This document shows, in pieces, positions 1 to 7,677 of a stretch of 28,905 nucleotides of DNA. Made by a program: the position numbers and the translations under genes. This DNA is from QNZT01 sp964651755 (GTDB lineage: Bacteria; Campylobacterota; Campylobacteria; Campylobacterales; QNZT01). Within the stretch, counting starts at the first letter, position 1, and each line of letters starts with the position of its first letter. The stretch lies in NCBI GenBank assembly GCA_964651755.1, contig CAZYZD010000020.1, positions 1-28,905 of the forward strand, written 5' to 3'. The notes below the pieces were generated by a model. The model made no database searches, had not been told where the DNA came from, and saw only the letters and a list, made by a program, of their open reading frames with translations.

Positions 1-15
1 ACGAACTTTATCCAT
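1..15 (-). CDS. infB: infB, translation initiation factor IF-2 (first five codons only)
   Basis: Reading the minus strand from 15 there is an ATG followed by codons for D-K-V-R, running off the window edge. A GGAGAG ribosome binding site lies at 24-29, eight bases upstream. The IF-2 call rests on three things: the start matches the usual M-x-K-V-R beginning of the IF-2 N-terminal domain, the gene follows ylxR, and ylxR-infB adjacency is a widely conserved pair. It overlaps the last eight bases of ylxR, so the two are probably translationally coupled. Five codons cannot prove identity, so this is an inference from context. Confidence 0.55.
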
Positions 16-241
16 TTAATAAACTCTCCAAATTTGTAATTTTAATCTCTTTTTTGCACGCCCGTGACAGCGCTTTGTAAAGTTTTTTCTCTTTTAAAGA
101 AGAACATTTGCAGCAAAGATAGAAACTTCTGCCTTCACCTCGAAAACGAGTCAGTTCTTTATCGACGCACTGCAATCTGATAAGCTCTTTTTGGGATTTC
201 CTCTTTTTGCAGTATATGCACATCCTGGTGGGATTTTTCAT
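8..241 (-). CDS. ylxR: YlxR family (DUF448) RNA-binding protein
   Basis: This is a small basic protein of 77 residues. It has the YlxR pattern: P-T-R-M-C-I-Y-C near the N terminus (C8, C11), K-E-L-I-R, then a G-R-S-F-Y-L-C-C-K-C stretch (C43, C44, C46) and a lysine-rich C terminus. Family members are small nucleic-acid-binding proteins encoded beside infB, with roles proposed in RNase P or gene regulation. The reading frame is open further upstream, to 394, but that extension runs antisense inside thrB and shows no family similarity, so I start at the ATG ending at 241. No clear ribosome binding site precedes it. It lies 46 bases after thrB and overlaps infB by eight bases. Confidence 0.85.
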   Translation of the reverse strand: MKNPTRMCIYCKKRKSQKELIRLQCVDKELTRFRGEGRSFYLCCKCSSLKEKKLYKALSRACKKEIKITNLESLLNG

Positions 242-287
242 AGTTAAATAATTTTGTACATTATAATAATTTACCTTAAAGAAACTA

Positions 288-1172
288 TTAATTTCCGAAC
301 TTATAGCCGATATTGTTGAAATTATAAGTTTCCACGCGAAACTGTGGGAATTTCTCTTTGATTTTACGCTGCAGATAAGCAGCGTCATCTGCATACACCA
401 TATTAAAAAAAGAGGAACCGCTTCCTGAAAGTGTACTCATTAAGGCACCGTTTAAAAGGGCTGTTTTTTGTACCTCAAAGAGTTCTTTCATCATTTTCAT
501 CCTTGTATTCTGATGCATCATATCTTCAGAAGCAAGTCTCAGTGCTTTCCAATCTTCATTGAAAAATGCCGCTGTCAATACAGCAGCATGAGAAACATTA
601 AAAACAGTTTTTTGCATCGAATAGTTTCTGGGAAGTTTTGAACGTGACTGATTTGTAGACATAGGACGGTTGGGGATTACCATAACAGCTTTGAGATAAT
701 CCGGTATCTCTTTTTTTTGTGTCAGTACTTTTTCTCCTTTAATAGTTAATGATGCTGTAAAGCCTCCATGTACAGCAGGTGCAATATTGTCCGGATGAGG
801 CTCATAAAAGAGGGCTTTATTTAAAATAGAGTCTCTTGAAAGTTCTACGCCCGCCATTTTATAGGCACTGGCAATAGCAGCAACTATGACTGCCGAAGAA
901 CTTCCCAGTCCTCTGGAAAATGGTATGTTGTTATGAAACTCAAAGCGAAAACTATCTCTTCTTCCTACAAGTTTGATATAAAAATTGTAAAAAATATTGA
1001 CAAATTGATTGTTGGTTCTGAGTTTTGGTTTATTGGCTCCTTCGCCTTTGATTGCTATGGAGACAAAGTTAGACTCTTTGACAACAATATGATTGGTCAA
1101 ATCGAGTGCCAGGCCCAGGGTGTCAAATCCCGGACCCAGGTTCGCACTGGTCGCTGGTACATCTATAGTCAA
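288..1172 (-). CDS. thrB: Homoserine kinase
   Basis: ThrB phosphorylates homoserine with ATP in threonine synthesis, in the cytosol. The 294-residue protein is of usual length for the GHMP kinase family. It has the N-terminal P-A-T-S-A-N-L-G-P-G-F-D motif (6-17), the ATP-binding loop G-L-G-S-S-S-A near 88-94, the P-H-P-D-N segment at 125-129, and the C-terminal glycine motif S-G-S-G-S-S near 249-254. The start codon is TTG at 1170-1172, preceded six bases away by AGAGGA, and this places the first motif at the expected distance from the N terminus. It follows the tsaB-like gene by 11 bases, and its ribosome binding site overlaps the last base of that gene. Its product feeds threonine to the pathway in which TsaB works. 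Confidence 0.95.
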   Translation of the reverse strand: MTIDVPATSANLGPGFDTLGLALDLTNHIVVKESNFVSIAIKGEGANKPKLRTNNQFVNIFYNFYIKLVGRRDSFRFEFHNNIPFSRGLGSSSAVIVAAIASAYKMAGVELSRDSILNKALFYEPHPDNIAPAVHGGFTASLTIKGEKVLTQKKEIPDYLKAVMVIPNRPMSTNQSRSKLPRNYSMQKTVFNVSHAAVLTAAFFNEDWKALRLASEDMMHQNTRMKMMKELFEVQKTALLNGALMSTLSGSGSSFFNMVYADDAAYLQRKIKEKFPQFRVETYNFNNIGYKFGN

Positions 1173-1178
1173 CTGATT

Positions 1179-1184
1179 TCCTCT
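1179..1184 (-). promoter_or_regulatory. Ribosome binding site fixing the TTG start of thrB
   Basis: AGAGGA on the minus strand, six bases before the TTG at 1172. It touches the stop codon of the upstream tsaB-like gene, which suggests coupled translation. Confidence 0.6.
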
Positions 1185-1651
1185 TAAACTGCCGGTAAAA
1201 TATAAAGCGGTTTATTCTCTTCTGTAAATATTTTTTTGTCCAAATGCACAGGTAGGGCAAATGGAATTATCTTTTTTTTTGAAATATCCACTTTTTGAGT
1301 CGTTATCATACCATTTTCTTTGCAAAAGTAAAGTGAACCGGCGGCTTTTATGGGACTGTTTTGGTTAAATGCGAAACCATCTGTTGCCAAAAGTGGCACT
1401 TCCAAAGTTATACCAAGTGTTTTTAAAAAGAGATAGGTGATTTTTATTGCCATAAAGCTTCCTGGTCCTCTGGCATAATAGAGGTTTTTGATTTCATAAT
1501 GTTGTAGAATTTTTTCAATTAAACCTGGCAAGATTTCACTAGTTTTTTCATTACTTTCCAATTTTTCCAGAAGTGTATTCTTCTCATAAATACCGACAAG
1601 TAGAGGAGAAGTTAAAGAGATAATCAGCAGATCTACCTGTTTCTTTGACAC
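1184..1651 (-). CDS. tsaB: TsaB-like protein (t6A tRNA modification), divergent
   Basis: TsaB is the partner that assembles with TsaD and TsaE to make N6-threonylcarbamoyladenosine on tRNA. The 155-residue protein keeps the core family signature R-G-P-G-S-F (61-66), followed by a hydrophobic helix, and an N-terminal strand of the ASKHA fold. It is divergent: the usual G-P-G-S-F-T-G-x-R-x-G reads G-P-G-S-F-M-A-I-K-I-T, and it is shorter than the roughly 230-residue E. coli protein. The start is GTG at 1649-1651, immediately after the TAA of lpxC, with an AAAGG about 11 bases upstream. The call is based on the motif and on the typical weakly conserved TsaB found in this gene cluster. It could be a degenerate paralogue. 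Confidence 0.7.
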   Translation of the reverse strand: MSKKQVDLLIISLTSPLLVGIYEKNTLLEKLESNEKTSEILPGLIEKILQHYEIKNLYYARGPGSFMAIKITYLFLKTLGITLEVPLLATDGFAFNQNSPIKAAGSLYFCKENGMITTQKVDISKKKIIPFALPVHLDKKIFTEENKPLYILPAV

Positions 1652-2536
1652 TTACGCGTACACCTTTGCGAAATTTTCCGTAAAACTTCCTTCAACTTCT
1701 TCAATACGATAATTCTCTTTATCTTTGAGAATCTCTTTAGTTAAAAGATGGTTCAGGTGATGACTTCCTGCAAAAGAGCTGTAAGCACCGATATAAGGCA
1801 TTCCAAGAAGTTTTAGATCACCTATGGCATCCAAAATTTTATGTCTGACAAATTCATTATTGTAACGTAAACCATCATTGTTAATGATTTTGTTATTGTC
1901 AAGTACAATGGCATTTTCCAATGAAGCACCCAATGCAAGATTTTGGGATCTAAGCATCTGTACATCTTTTAAAAAACCGAATGTACGTGCCCTGGAAATA
2001 TGATCAAGATATTTTTGTTTACTGAAATCAAATTTATACTCCTGAAAGCCGATTGCAGGATGATTGAATTTGATTTGGAAGTGATAAGATTGTGTATCAT
2101 GTGGAGAAACTTTGACAAATTTGTCACCATCATGAATTTCAACCTCTTTTGTCAGAATCATCACTTTTTTATTTCCGGATAATTCCTGTAATCCAACTTC
2201 GTTAAGCATCATACAAAAGCTGGTGCTGCTTCCATCCATTACGGGTACTTCAGAAGCATCTATCTTAATAAGCATATTGTCAATACCAAAAGCATAAATG
2301 GCGGAGAGCATGTGCTCTATAGTTGAGATACTACTGCCGTCTTTTCCGATAACAGTTGCCATTCTGGTATCTACAACATTTTCAGGAGAGGCTTTGATAT
2401 AAGTATTTGTATCTGTCCTGTAAAAGATAATACCACTGTTGGCATCAAGTGGTTTCATACTAAAACGTACAGGTTCGCCTTTATGCAACCCTATGCCAAC
2501 TCCTTTTATCTCTTTTTTAATAGTTAGCTGTTTCAA
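1652..2536 (-). CDS. lpxC: UDP-3-O-acyl-N-acetylglucosamine deacetylase (LpxC)
   Basis: LpxC is the zinc-dependent deacetylase that commits UDP-GlcNAc to lipid A, so the organism is an LPS-bearing Gram-negative. At 294 residues it is full length. Visible motifs are T-I-E-H-M-L-S-A with zinc ligand H75, M-D-G-S-S near 100-104, the R-A-R-T-F-G-F loop near 182-188, R-H-K-I-L-D-A-I-G-D-L with ligands H232 and D236, and a histidine in G-S-H-H (H259) at the catalytic acid/base position. It starts with TTG at 2534-2536 behind a strong AAAGGA. It overlaps the end of minC by 20 bases and its stop is directly followed by the GTG of the tsaB-like gene. Confidence 0.97.
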   Translation of the reverse strand: MKQLTIKKEIKGVGIGLHKGEPVRFSMKPLDANSGIIFYRTDTNTYIKASPENVVDTRMATVIGKDGSSISTIEHMLSAIYAFGIDNMLIKIDASEVPVMDGSSTSFCMMLNEVGLQELSGNKKVMILTKEVEIHDGDKFVKVSPHDTQSYHFQIKFNHPAIGFQEYKFDFSKQKYLDHISRARTFGFLKDVQMLRSQNLALGASLENAIVLDNNKIINNDGLRYNNEFVRHKILDAIGDLKLLGMPYIGAYSSFAGSHHLNHLLTKEILKDKENYRIEEVEGSFTENFAKVYA

Positions 2537-3140
2537 AAAGATCCTTTATAATTGCACCTTCTTTTCCATAGGTGACTTTTTTAAGCTTTCCATCAAAAGC
2601 GTCACGATCCAGAATATCACCATTGAAAATAATATGTCCTTTTCCCAGTTCCTTGACAATCATATAATCCCCGTCACACTGTACCAGACCATCTATTACG
2701 CCGTATACTTCTACATTTCCTTCTGCGATGACTTTTGAGGCACTGTTTACGCGCCCGAATATCGTTACGTCACCTTCATGTACAATTTCCCGACCTGAAC
2801 GAATAGGCTGTTCTATCAGCAAGGTTTTTATTTTCTCACTGATTATACGGATACTTGGCTCTTTGGAAACTGCCGCTTTTGGAGTCTCTGTTTCTTCCAT
2901 TATAGCACGACTTTCATTGGTATTATGCTTAGAAGGCATTTTTATAGTACAATCCTTGGCAAACTTATAGCATAAATTTTGTTCATCCAGATACTCTTTT
3001 ATCTTTTCACTGATATGACCATCGATTAACAAAAAGAAATCTTTTAACAGAATCAGATTTTTATTCATATAGGCAAAAAATTCATCATCATTTGCAATAT
3101 TGATTTCGAATATTCTAAGATTTTTCTGTTTTGCTTTCAT
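2517..3140 (-). CDS. minC: Septum site-determining protein MinC
   Basis: MinC inhibits FtsZ polymerisation away from midcell, working with MinD. The 207-residue protein has a variable N-terminal domain, a low-complexity linker around residues 70-95, and a typical C-terminal right-handed beta-helix domain beginning at I-R-S-G-R-E-I, with repeated G-D-V-T-I-F-G-R-V and G-N-V-E-V-Y-G units. I choose the ATG at 3140, preceded by AAGGA nine bases upstream (3150-3154). An in-frame TTG at 3176 would add 12 residues and overlap the M23 gene, but lacks support. No minD or minE lies in the window. The gene sits 25 bases after the M23 peptidase, so a division regulator is transcribed with envelope genes. 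Confidence 0.88.
   Translation of the reverse strand: MKAKQKNLRIFEINIANDDEFFAYMNKNLILLKDFFLLIDGHISEKIKEYLDEQNLCYKFAKDCTIKMPSKHNTNESRAIMEETETPKAAVSKEPSIRIISEKIKTLLIEQPIRSGREIVHEGDVTIFGRVNSASKVIAEGNVEVYGVIDGLVQCDGDYMIVKELGKGHIIFNGDILDRDAFDGKLKKVTYGKEGAIIKDLFETANY
2542..2547 (-). promoter_or_regulatory. Ribosome binding site fixing the TTG start of lpxC
   Basis: AAAGGA on the minus strand, five bases before the TTG at 2536 and inside the 3' end of minC. No ATG near this position would preserve the N-terminal beta strand of LpxC. Confidence 0.65.
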
Positions 3141-3165
3141 AGTTGATTTTCCTTTTGTTCCTGTA

Positions 3166-4545
3166 CTATTTATCAATCATTTTTTTAGCGTTTTGAATTA
3201 CATCTATAATATTTGCCTGTAACCATTTACTGTCCATCCACTCTGCAGGTCTGACAAAAATGCCTTGTACCATTGTGCTGAAGTGTAGATGATCGCCTAG
3301 TGCAAGACCGGTGGCTCCGGTTTTGGCTGCTACTTCACCTGCTTCTACCAGGTCACCTCTCTTTTTCAGCAGGGTAGAACAGTGTCCATATACAGTATAG
3401 AGTCCAAGACCATGATAAACAATAAGATTATTACCGTAAATACCGTTATAGTTGGCAAAAACCACGATACCTGGATTACTGATGATGATATCATCCATTC
3501 GTACACTTGCAAGGTCTATTCCAAGATGGTATGATTCGCTGATAACATTCTCTTTTTCTTTATACCAGTAGTAACGATGGTCACCGAAACTTCCGACTAC
3601 TTTACCATTTTTAAGAGGATAAAACGGTTGAATATTAAAGGATGTGATTCGGTTATGATCCACTTTTGAAGTCACTTCTTTAATCAGTGAATCATTCTTG
3701 GTTCTGTATGTTTCATTAATGAATTTTAATTTTTCAGTAGGTGAAAGGTTCGCTGTCAGTTCAGGTTCATCTTCTGCCAAATCTGCAATTTTTCCATTGA
3801 TAAAACGATCTTTTGCCTGAAGGTATGAGATACGGTATTTTCTGCTTTTCAAAAAGAAACCGAGTCTTGCCTTGGAAACGTTGCCTGCTTCATCTTTTGC
3901 AATTATTTTTGCTCTGAACCGTTTTTCGTTGATAGGCCATGCCAATAAAACAGCATAGTAGCCCTCTTTGTAAAAAGGAACAGGTTCAAACTTTTTTCCA
4001 AAATTGGTTTCAATATAAAGTTCTTTGAGATTTTTATCGGTTGCTTTGAAAATTGCCAGGGCACTGCCTCCTCTTGTAATACCATAAGAGGTAATCAAAG
4101 AGAAAACATCCGGTTTTTGGGTATCAACTTTAAGCCGACTTTTTTTGATGGTATTATTTCCTTTAAAGAAATGCCATTTGCTGATATCATGAGCAATAAC
4201 AGTAAGAATGAGATTGTCACTGTTGTCTATAAAGCCTATTTTAGGATATTTGATTTGCAAAGAATAATTTTTAGGTGCTTTTTTTAAATCAATATCTGCA
4301 ATTTTAACCCGTTCTTTGCCGTTACTCAAATAAGCAAGTACTTTTTTCAGACCTGTATCGTCACTGATTTGGATTTCAAACGGATGATGACTGTTCCAAA
4401 ACCGTTCAACCGGCATTTTTATAATAGGTCTATTAGTTTCAAAAGCAGGTGAATTCAGTACTTTATAGGCTCCATAAGTACCACCGATAAGCATTAGAAT
4501 GATAAGCAGAGAGCCTAATGCACTTGCTCTTTTTTTTCTTCTCAT
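3166..4545 (-). CDS. Membrane-anchored M23 family (LytM-type) peptidoglycan endopeptidase
   Basis: This is a 459-residue envelope protein with a basic N terminus and one transmembrane helix or uncleaved signal (about 11-29). A long region follows, possibly with Ig-like or beta-rich segments. The C-terminal M23 domain (about 315-440) carries a complete zinc site: H340 and D344 in H-L-G-I-D, H388 in Y-G-H-C-S, and H419 and H421 in D-H-L-H-F. Such enzymes cut cross-bridge peptides of murein, and in Campylobacterota relatives shape the cell. An M23 gene next to lpxC is, from memory, also seen in Campylobacter jejuni (Cj0131-lpxC). Its ATG overlaps the TGA of the nrnA-like gene (ATGA). Confidence 0.9.
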   Translation of the reverse strand: MRRKKRASALGSLLIILMLIGGTYGAYKVLNSPAFETNRPIIKMPVERFWNSHHPFEIQISDDTGLKKVLAYLSNGKERVKIADIDLKKAPKNYSLQIKYPKIGFIDNSDNLILTVIAHDISKWHFFKGNNTIKKSRLKVDTQKPDVFSLITSYGITRGGSALAIFKATDKNLKELYIETNFGKKFEPVPFYKEGYYAVLLAWPINEKRFRAKIIAKDEAGNVSKARLGFFLKSRKYRISYLQAKDRFINGKIADLAEDEPELTANLSPTEKLKFINETYRTKNDSLIKEVTSKVDHNRITSFNIQPFYPLKNGKVVGSFGDHRYYWYKEKENVISESYHLGIDLASVRMDDIIISNPGIVVFANYNGIYGNNLIVYHGLGLYTVYGHCSTLLKKRGDLVEAGEVAAKTGATGLALGDHLHFSTMVQGIFVRPAEWMDSKWLQANIIDVIQNAKKMIDK

Positions 4546-5474
4546 AAATCTACCTTCTCCAAAATTTCTTTTATTATTTTTTTTGTGTCTTTATGCTGAA
4601 CAGTAAATCCTGCAGCTCTTTTATGTCCCCCGCCGCCAAAAGTTATGGCTATTTCTGAAACATCAATTTTCCCTTTTGAACGTAAAGAGATTTTATAACC
4701 GCTAAATTCTTCAATCAGTAAAATGGCGATCTCTACTGTAACAAGTGAACGAATTATATCGACGCAGGCATCACTGTCTGAACGTAAAGCACCTGTTTTA
4801 TGAAAATCGTCCAAATTTAAAATCGCATATCCTACCATAGCTTGGTTAATGAGTTGTAACTTTTCAATAGTCAGTGCTTCAAGTCGCAGTTTTGCAAGTG
4901 AATTTCGTTCTTTGATCTGTCGTGCTATAAAAGAAGGATCCGCTTTTGCCGCTATGAGTTCTGCAGCAATCTCAAATGTTTTTGTGTGAACATTTTCATA
5001 GGAGAAAAAGCCGGTATCTTCTACCAGTGCAGTATATAAACAGGTAGCTACGTCTCTTCTTAGAGGAATATGATTCTCTTTCAGTAGTTGTAAAACAACG
5101 CTTGAAGCACTTGGCATATGCTCATCGATCAGGTTGATATCGCCATAACGGGTATTGGTAACATGATGGTCAATATTGATAATGGGAACATCTTGCTTTT
5201 CGATACCAAGACGGTCAAAACTTCCGCAGTCAAAACTGATGAGAAGGTCAAATCCAGTGGGGAGTGAAGATTTGATTTTCTCAAAGTTGGGAAGAAAATC
5301 ATAACGTATCGGCAATGGTGTTGTAATGTTAACTATAGTTACCTTTTTACTCATAGCTTTGAGAATAGGGTAGAGAGACAATGAACTTCCAAGTGCATCA
5401 CCATCTGGGTTGATATGGGAAATAAGTACGATATGACGACTCTTTGAGATAATATTCCAAGCTTCTTGATACAA
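4542..5474 (-). CDS. DHH-family phosphoesterase (NrnA-like nanoRNase / pAp phosphatase)
   Basis: The protein has 310 residues with both DHH and DHHA1 domains. Metal-binding motifs are intact: S-H-I-N-P-D-G-D-A-L-G (H20, D24, D26), F-D-C-G (D82), I-D-H-H (D102, H103, H104), and the substrate loop G-G-G-G-H-K-R-A-A-G near 279-288. NrnA-type enzymes degrade very short RNA oligonucleotides and dephosphorylate pAp; which activity dominates here cannot be read from sequence. The start is TTG at 5472-5474, with AGAGGAA six bases upstream. It is the first gene of the long minus-strand cluster, 105 bases downstream of the flavoprotein gene. I see no convincing promoter in that spacer, only a weak TTGTAT/TATAAG pair. 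Confidence 0.88.
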   Translation of the reverse strand: MYQEAWNIISKSRHIVLISHINPDGDALGSSLSLYPILKAMSKKVTIVNITTPLPIRYDFLPNFEKIKSSLPTGFDLLISFDCGSFDRLGIEKQDVPIINIDHHVTNTRYGDINLIDEHMPSASSVVLQLLKENHIPLRRDVATCLYTALVEDTGFFSYENVHTKTFEIAAELIAAKADPSFIARQIKERNSLAKLRLEALTIEKLQLINQAMVGYAILNLDDFHKTGALRSDSDACVDIIRSLVTVEIAILLIEEFSGYKISLRSKGKIDVSEIAITFGGGGHKRAAGFTVQHKDTKKIIKEILEKVDL

Positions 5475-5480
5475 ATAGTG

Positions 5481-5487
5481 TTCCTCT
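5481..5487 (-). promoter_or_regulatory. Ribosome binding site fixing the TTG start of the nrnA-like gene
   Basis: AGAGGAA on the minus strand, six bases before the TTG at 5474. Confidence 0.6.
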
Positions 5488-5579
5488 GGTTGGTTTATTT
5501 AAAATGGGAAAAATTATTTAACTTATATGTTAATGAAAGTCTATACAATTTTTACTAAGAAAGTGGTTAGCAGAGATAA

Positions 5580-6821
5580 TTAATCTGATGTTTTTCCAAG
5601 ATGTCCTGCAAGGTAACCGCTGGCAAAAGACCACTGGAGATTGTAGCCTCCGCATGGACCATCCAGATCCATTATCTCTCCGCAAAAAAAGAGTCCTTCT
5701 GTTTTTTTGCTTTGCATGGTATTGGGGTCGATCTCTTTGAGTGAAATACCGCCTCTGGTAATCATAGCCATTTTAAAACCGTCATGTCCTGTAACAGTGA
5801 GTGGTGTCCAGGCAATAGTTTTTATGAGGGTATCCCTTTTTATACCAGCTATTTTGGAAAATTTTTCTTTTGGGGAAATATCACAAAGTTTGCATAATGC
5901 CTGGGCAACTGAAGTTGGTAAAAGTGTTTTGAGGTGCTCTTGTAGTGTGCCATCAGGATTTTTTTGTATCATTTTTTTCAGGTGTGCTAAAATAGCATCT
6001 TCATGCATACCTTTTGTCATATTGATTAAAAGAGGAACTTCACCGTATTTTTCTAAAAGAGGCGTGATTTCTCTGGAAAAATCAAGGATAACCGGACCTC
6101 TGATACCGGTTTTGGTAAAGATTAAATCTCCTGTAGCACGTAATTTTTTACTTTTGGGAAGATCGATACGGATAGTTGCTTTGGAAATGGTGTCTGCCCG
6201 GCACTCTGCCACCCACTCTTCTTTGGTATGCAGAGGCATCATTGCCGGATAGAGACTGGTAGTATTATGATTGAAAGCAGCTGCAAGTTTATATCCGTCT
6301 CCTTCTGCGCCTAGTGACGGATAGCCCATGCCGCCTGTTGCGATAATGACATTTTGAGCATAGAAGGTATTGTTTGTAGCAGCAACACAAAAAAGATTTT
6401 TTTCTTTGGTAAGTTTCTCAACTTTTTGGGAACAGCGCAGAATGACACCCACTCTGTCTGCTTCTTTTACGAGTGCAGAGAGAATGGTCTGTGCATTATG
6501 TGTTTTTGGGAAAACACGAAAGCCGTCTGGAGCATGTGTCTGCACGCCGATTTGTTGGAAAAAAGAGATAAGCTTATGATGGTCAAAAAGAGTTAATGCC
6601 GGTCTCATAAAGCGACCGTTCCTGCCAAAACTTGCCATAAAGGTATCGTTTGGTAATGTATTTGTCAAGTTACATTTTCCCCCGCCTGTAGCTTTTAGTT
6701 TTGCACCAGGTTTGGGTAGTTTTTCAAGAAGTAGTACCTTATTTCCACGTTTCGCAGCGGTAATGGCTGCTAGCATCCCTGCTGCACCGGAACCGATAAC
6801 GATGAGGTTGTAAAATGACAT
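5580..6821 (-). CDS. NAD(P)/FAD-dependent oxidoreductase, BaiN/HI0933 family
   Basis: This is a 413-residue flavoprotein with an N-terminal Rossmann motif G-S-G-A-A-G (10-15) and acidic E33 at the end of strand two. The family hallmark K-A-T-G-G-G-K-C-N-L-T-N (43-54) follows. A second FAD segment near the C terminus reads G-E-I-M-D-L-D-G-P-C-G-G-Y-N-L-Q. The HI0933/YhiN/BaiN family binds FAD; members are proposed to reduce unsaturated substrates, but most, like this one, have no proven reaction. I start at the ATG ending at 6821. An upstream ATG at 6845 would add eight residues but lies inside the likely -10 element (6844-6849). Only a weak AAGAGAAG precedes the chosen start. The gene lies 66 bases after the phosphatidyltransferase gene. 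Confidence 0.88.
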   Translation of the reverse strand: MSFYNLIVIGSGAAGMLAAITAAKRGNKVLLLEKLPKPGAKLKATGGGKCNLTNTLPNDTFMASFGRNGRFMRPALTLFDHHKLISFFQQIGVQTHAPDGFRVFPKTHNAQTILSALVKEADRVGVILRCSQKVEKLTKEKNLFCVAATNNTFYAQNVIIATGGMGYPSLGAEGDGYKLAAAFNHNTTSLYPAMMPLHTKEEWVAECRADTISKATIRIDLPKSKKLRATGDLIFTKTGIRGPVILDFSREITPLLEKYGEVPLLINMTKGMHEDAILAHLKKMIQKNPDGTLQEHLKTLLPTSVAQALCKLCDISPKEKFSKIAGIKRDTLIKTIAWTPLTVTGHDGFKMAMITRGGISLKEIDPNTMQSKKTEGLFFCGEIMDLDGPCGGYNLQWSFASGYLAGHLGKTSD

Positions 6822-6843
6822 AACGGCTTCTCTTTTTTGCATC

Positions 6844-6849
6844 ATTATA
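6844..6849 (-). promoter_or_regulatory. Candidate -10 element for the flavoprotein gene
   Basis: TATAAT on the minus strand, 22 bases before the chosen start at 6821. No good -35 hexamer is seen. It decides against the upstream start at 6845, which would fall inside it. Confidence 0.4.
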
Positions 6850-6887
6850 AAGATTTTATCTTGAACTTTCTCCTAAAAAAAGAGAAA

Positions 6888-7448
6888 TCATTTTTGATTT
6901 TTCTGCATAGCATGCCAGATAGTATGTATATTGCTTTTTTGTTCATGCAAAATAAATGTAATTGCGATATTTTCTACTGTCTCAATTGCCAAAAGCCAGA
7001 CCGCACCATGAAAGAGAGATGGATTATCAAACAATAAAAGAACAACAACACTTATACTCATTAATAGTGCTGAAAGTTTGGTAATCCATGTATGGTAACT
7101 TGCCAGTTTTCCAAATTTTACCAGAGCAAAAAATGCAGGCAATATGTAAAGTAGAACAGCCGCAAAAATATAGTTTTTCTCTTTTATAACTATTTCCGGC
7201 CATAGCCACCAGATCGCAATGGGTGTTGTAAGATAGGTTAAGATATCTCCGTAACTGTCAAGTCGTGCACCTAGTTCTGATGTTTGATGGAGTGCCCGTG
7301 CAATAAATCCATCAAGAGCATCGGAGATAAGCATAGCACCAAAAAGAAAAAAGAATAGATCAGGCTTGTGCATCCAGCCGGACAAGAGTAGAAATGGTGC
7401 GGCAACAATTCGAAAAAGACTGAGTATATTGGGAATGGTCAATGGCAT
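6888..7448 (-). CDS. CDP-alcohol phosphatidyltransferase family membrane protein
   Basis: Enzymes of this family transfer a phosphatidyl group from CDP-diacylglycerol to an alcohol in the inner membrane. The complete catalytic motif D-x2-D-G-x2-A-R-x8-G-x3-D-x3-D is present at 43-68 (D43, D46, G47, A50, R51, G60, D64, D68). The 186-residue protein has several hydrophobic helices, at about 10-24, 31-42, 76-90, 95-110 and 130-145. Length and the N-terminal T-I-P-N-I-L-S-L-F-R-I resemble PgsA-type phosphatidylglycerophosphate synthases, but the acceptor alcohol cannot be told from sequence, so I give no symbol. It follows the DUF2905 gene by four bases and belongs to a membrane-protein trio with DUF2905 and YjdF. 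Confidence 0.88.
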   Translation of the reverse strand: MPLTIPNILSLFRIVAAPFLLLSGWMHKPDLFFFLFGAMLISDALDGFIARALHQTSELGARLDSYGDILTYLTTPIAIWWLWPEIVIKEKNYIFAAVLLYILPAFFALVKFGKLASYHTWITKLSALLMSISVVVLLLFDNPSLFHGAVWLLAIETVENIAITFILHEQKSNIHTIWHAMQKNQK

Positions 7449-7452
7449 ACCA

Positions 7453-7677
7453 TTACCTGAAGAATTTACTGAAAAAGTAAAGTAGTAAAGATAAAATTAA
7501 ACTCAATATGATTGATGTGGTAATTGGAAAATAAAATGAAAAGTTTCCTTTTTGATAAAAGATATCTCCGGGGAGTCGACCTGGAGAAAAAGGGAGTTTA
7601 TCACTAAATGAAAAGACAAGACCAATAATAAAAAGAAAAAAACCAACTATCATGAAAAGCTTACCTATCTCCTGCAT
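7453..7677 (-). CDS. DUF2905 family small membrane protein
   Basis: This is a 74-residue protein with two transmembrane helices (about 7-25 and 50-70) flanking a conserved loop, K-L-P-F-S-P-G-R-L-P-G-D, that is characteristic of DUF2905. The function is unknown. The ATG at 7677 lies inside the yjdF-like gene, giving a 17-base overlap, and has a strong AAAGGAG upstream, so it is surely translated. It is co-transcribed between YjdF and the CDP-alcohol phosphatidyltransferase, which hints at a membrane role but does not prove one. Confidence 0.85.
   Translation of the reverse strand: MQEIGKLFMIVGFFLFIIGLVFSFSDKLPFSPGRLPGDIFYQKGNFSFYFPITTSIILSLILSLLLYFFSKFFR

Noticed and set aside
241..394. N-terminal extension of ylxR
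   Set aside because: The extra 51 codons lie antisense inside thrB and across the spacer and have no match to the YlxR family.
3140..3176. TTG start of minC at 3176
   Set aside because: The ATG at 3140 has a proper AAGGA, and the added 12 residues have no family support.
5510..5545. TTAAC/GTTAA hairpin after the flavoprotein gene, and a TTGTAT/TATAAG promoter pair
   Set aside because: The stem has five pairs with one G-C, and the promoter match is weak with 15-base spacing. Neither is better than chance in AT-rich sequence.
5707..6252. Plus-strand open frame of 181 codons inside the flavoprotein gene
   Set aside because: It is a shadow of a well-supported gene on the other strand, with no family motif.
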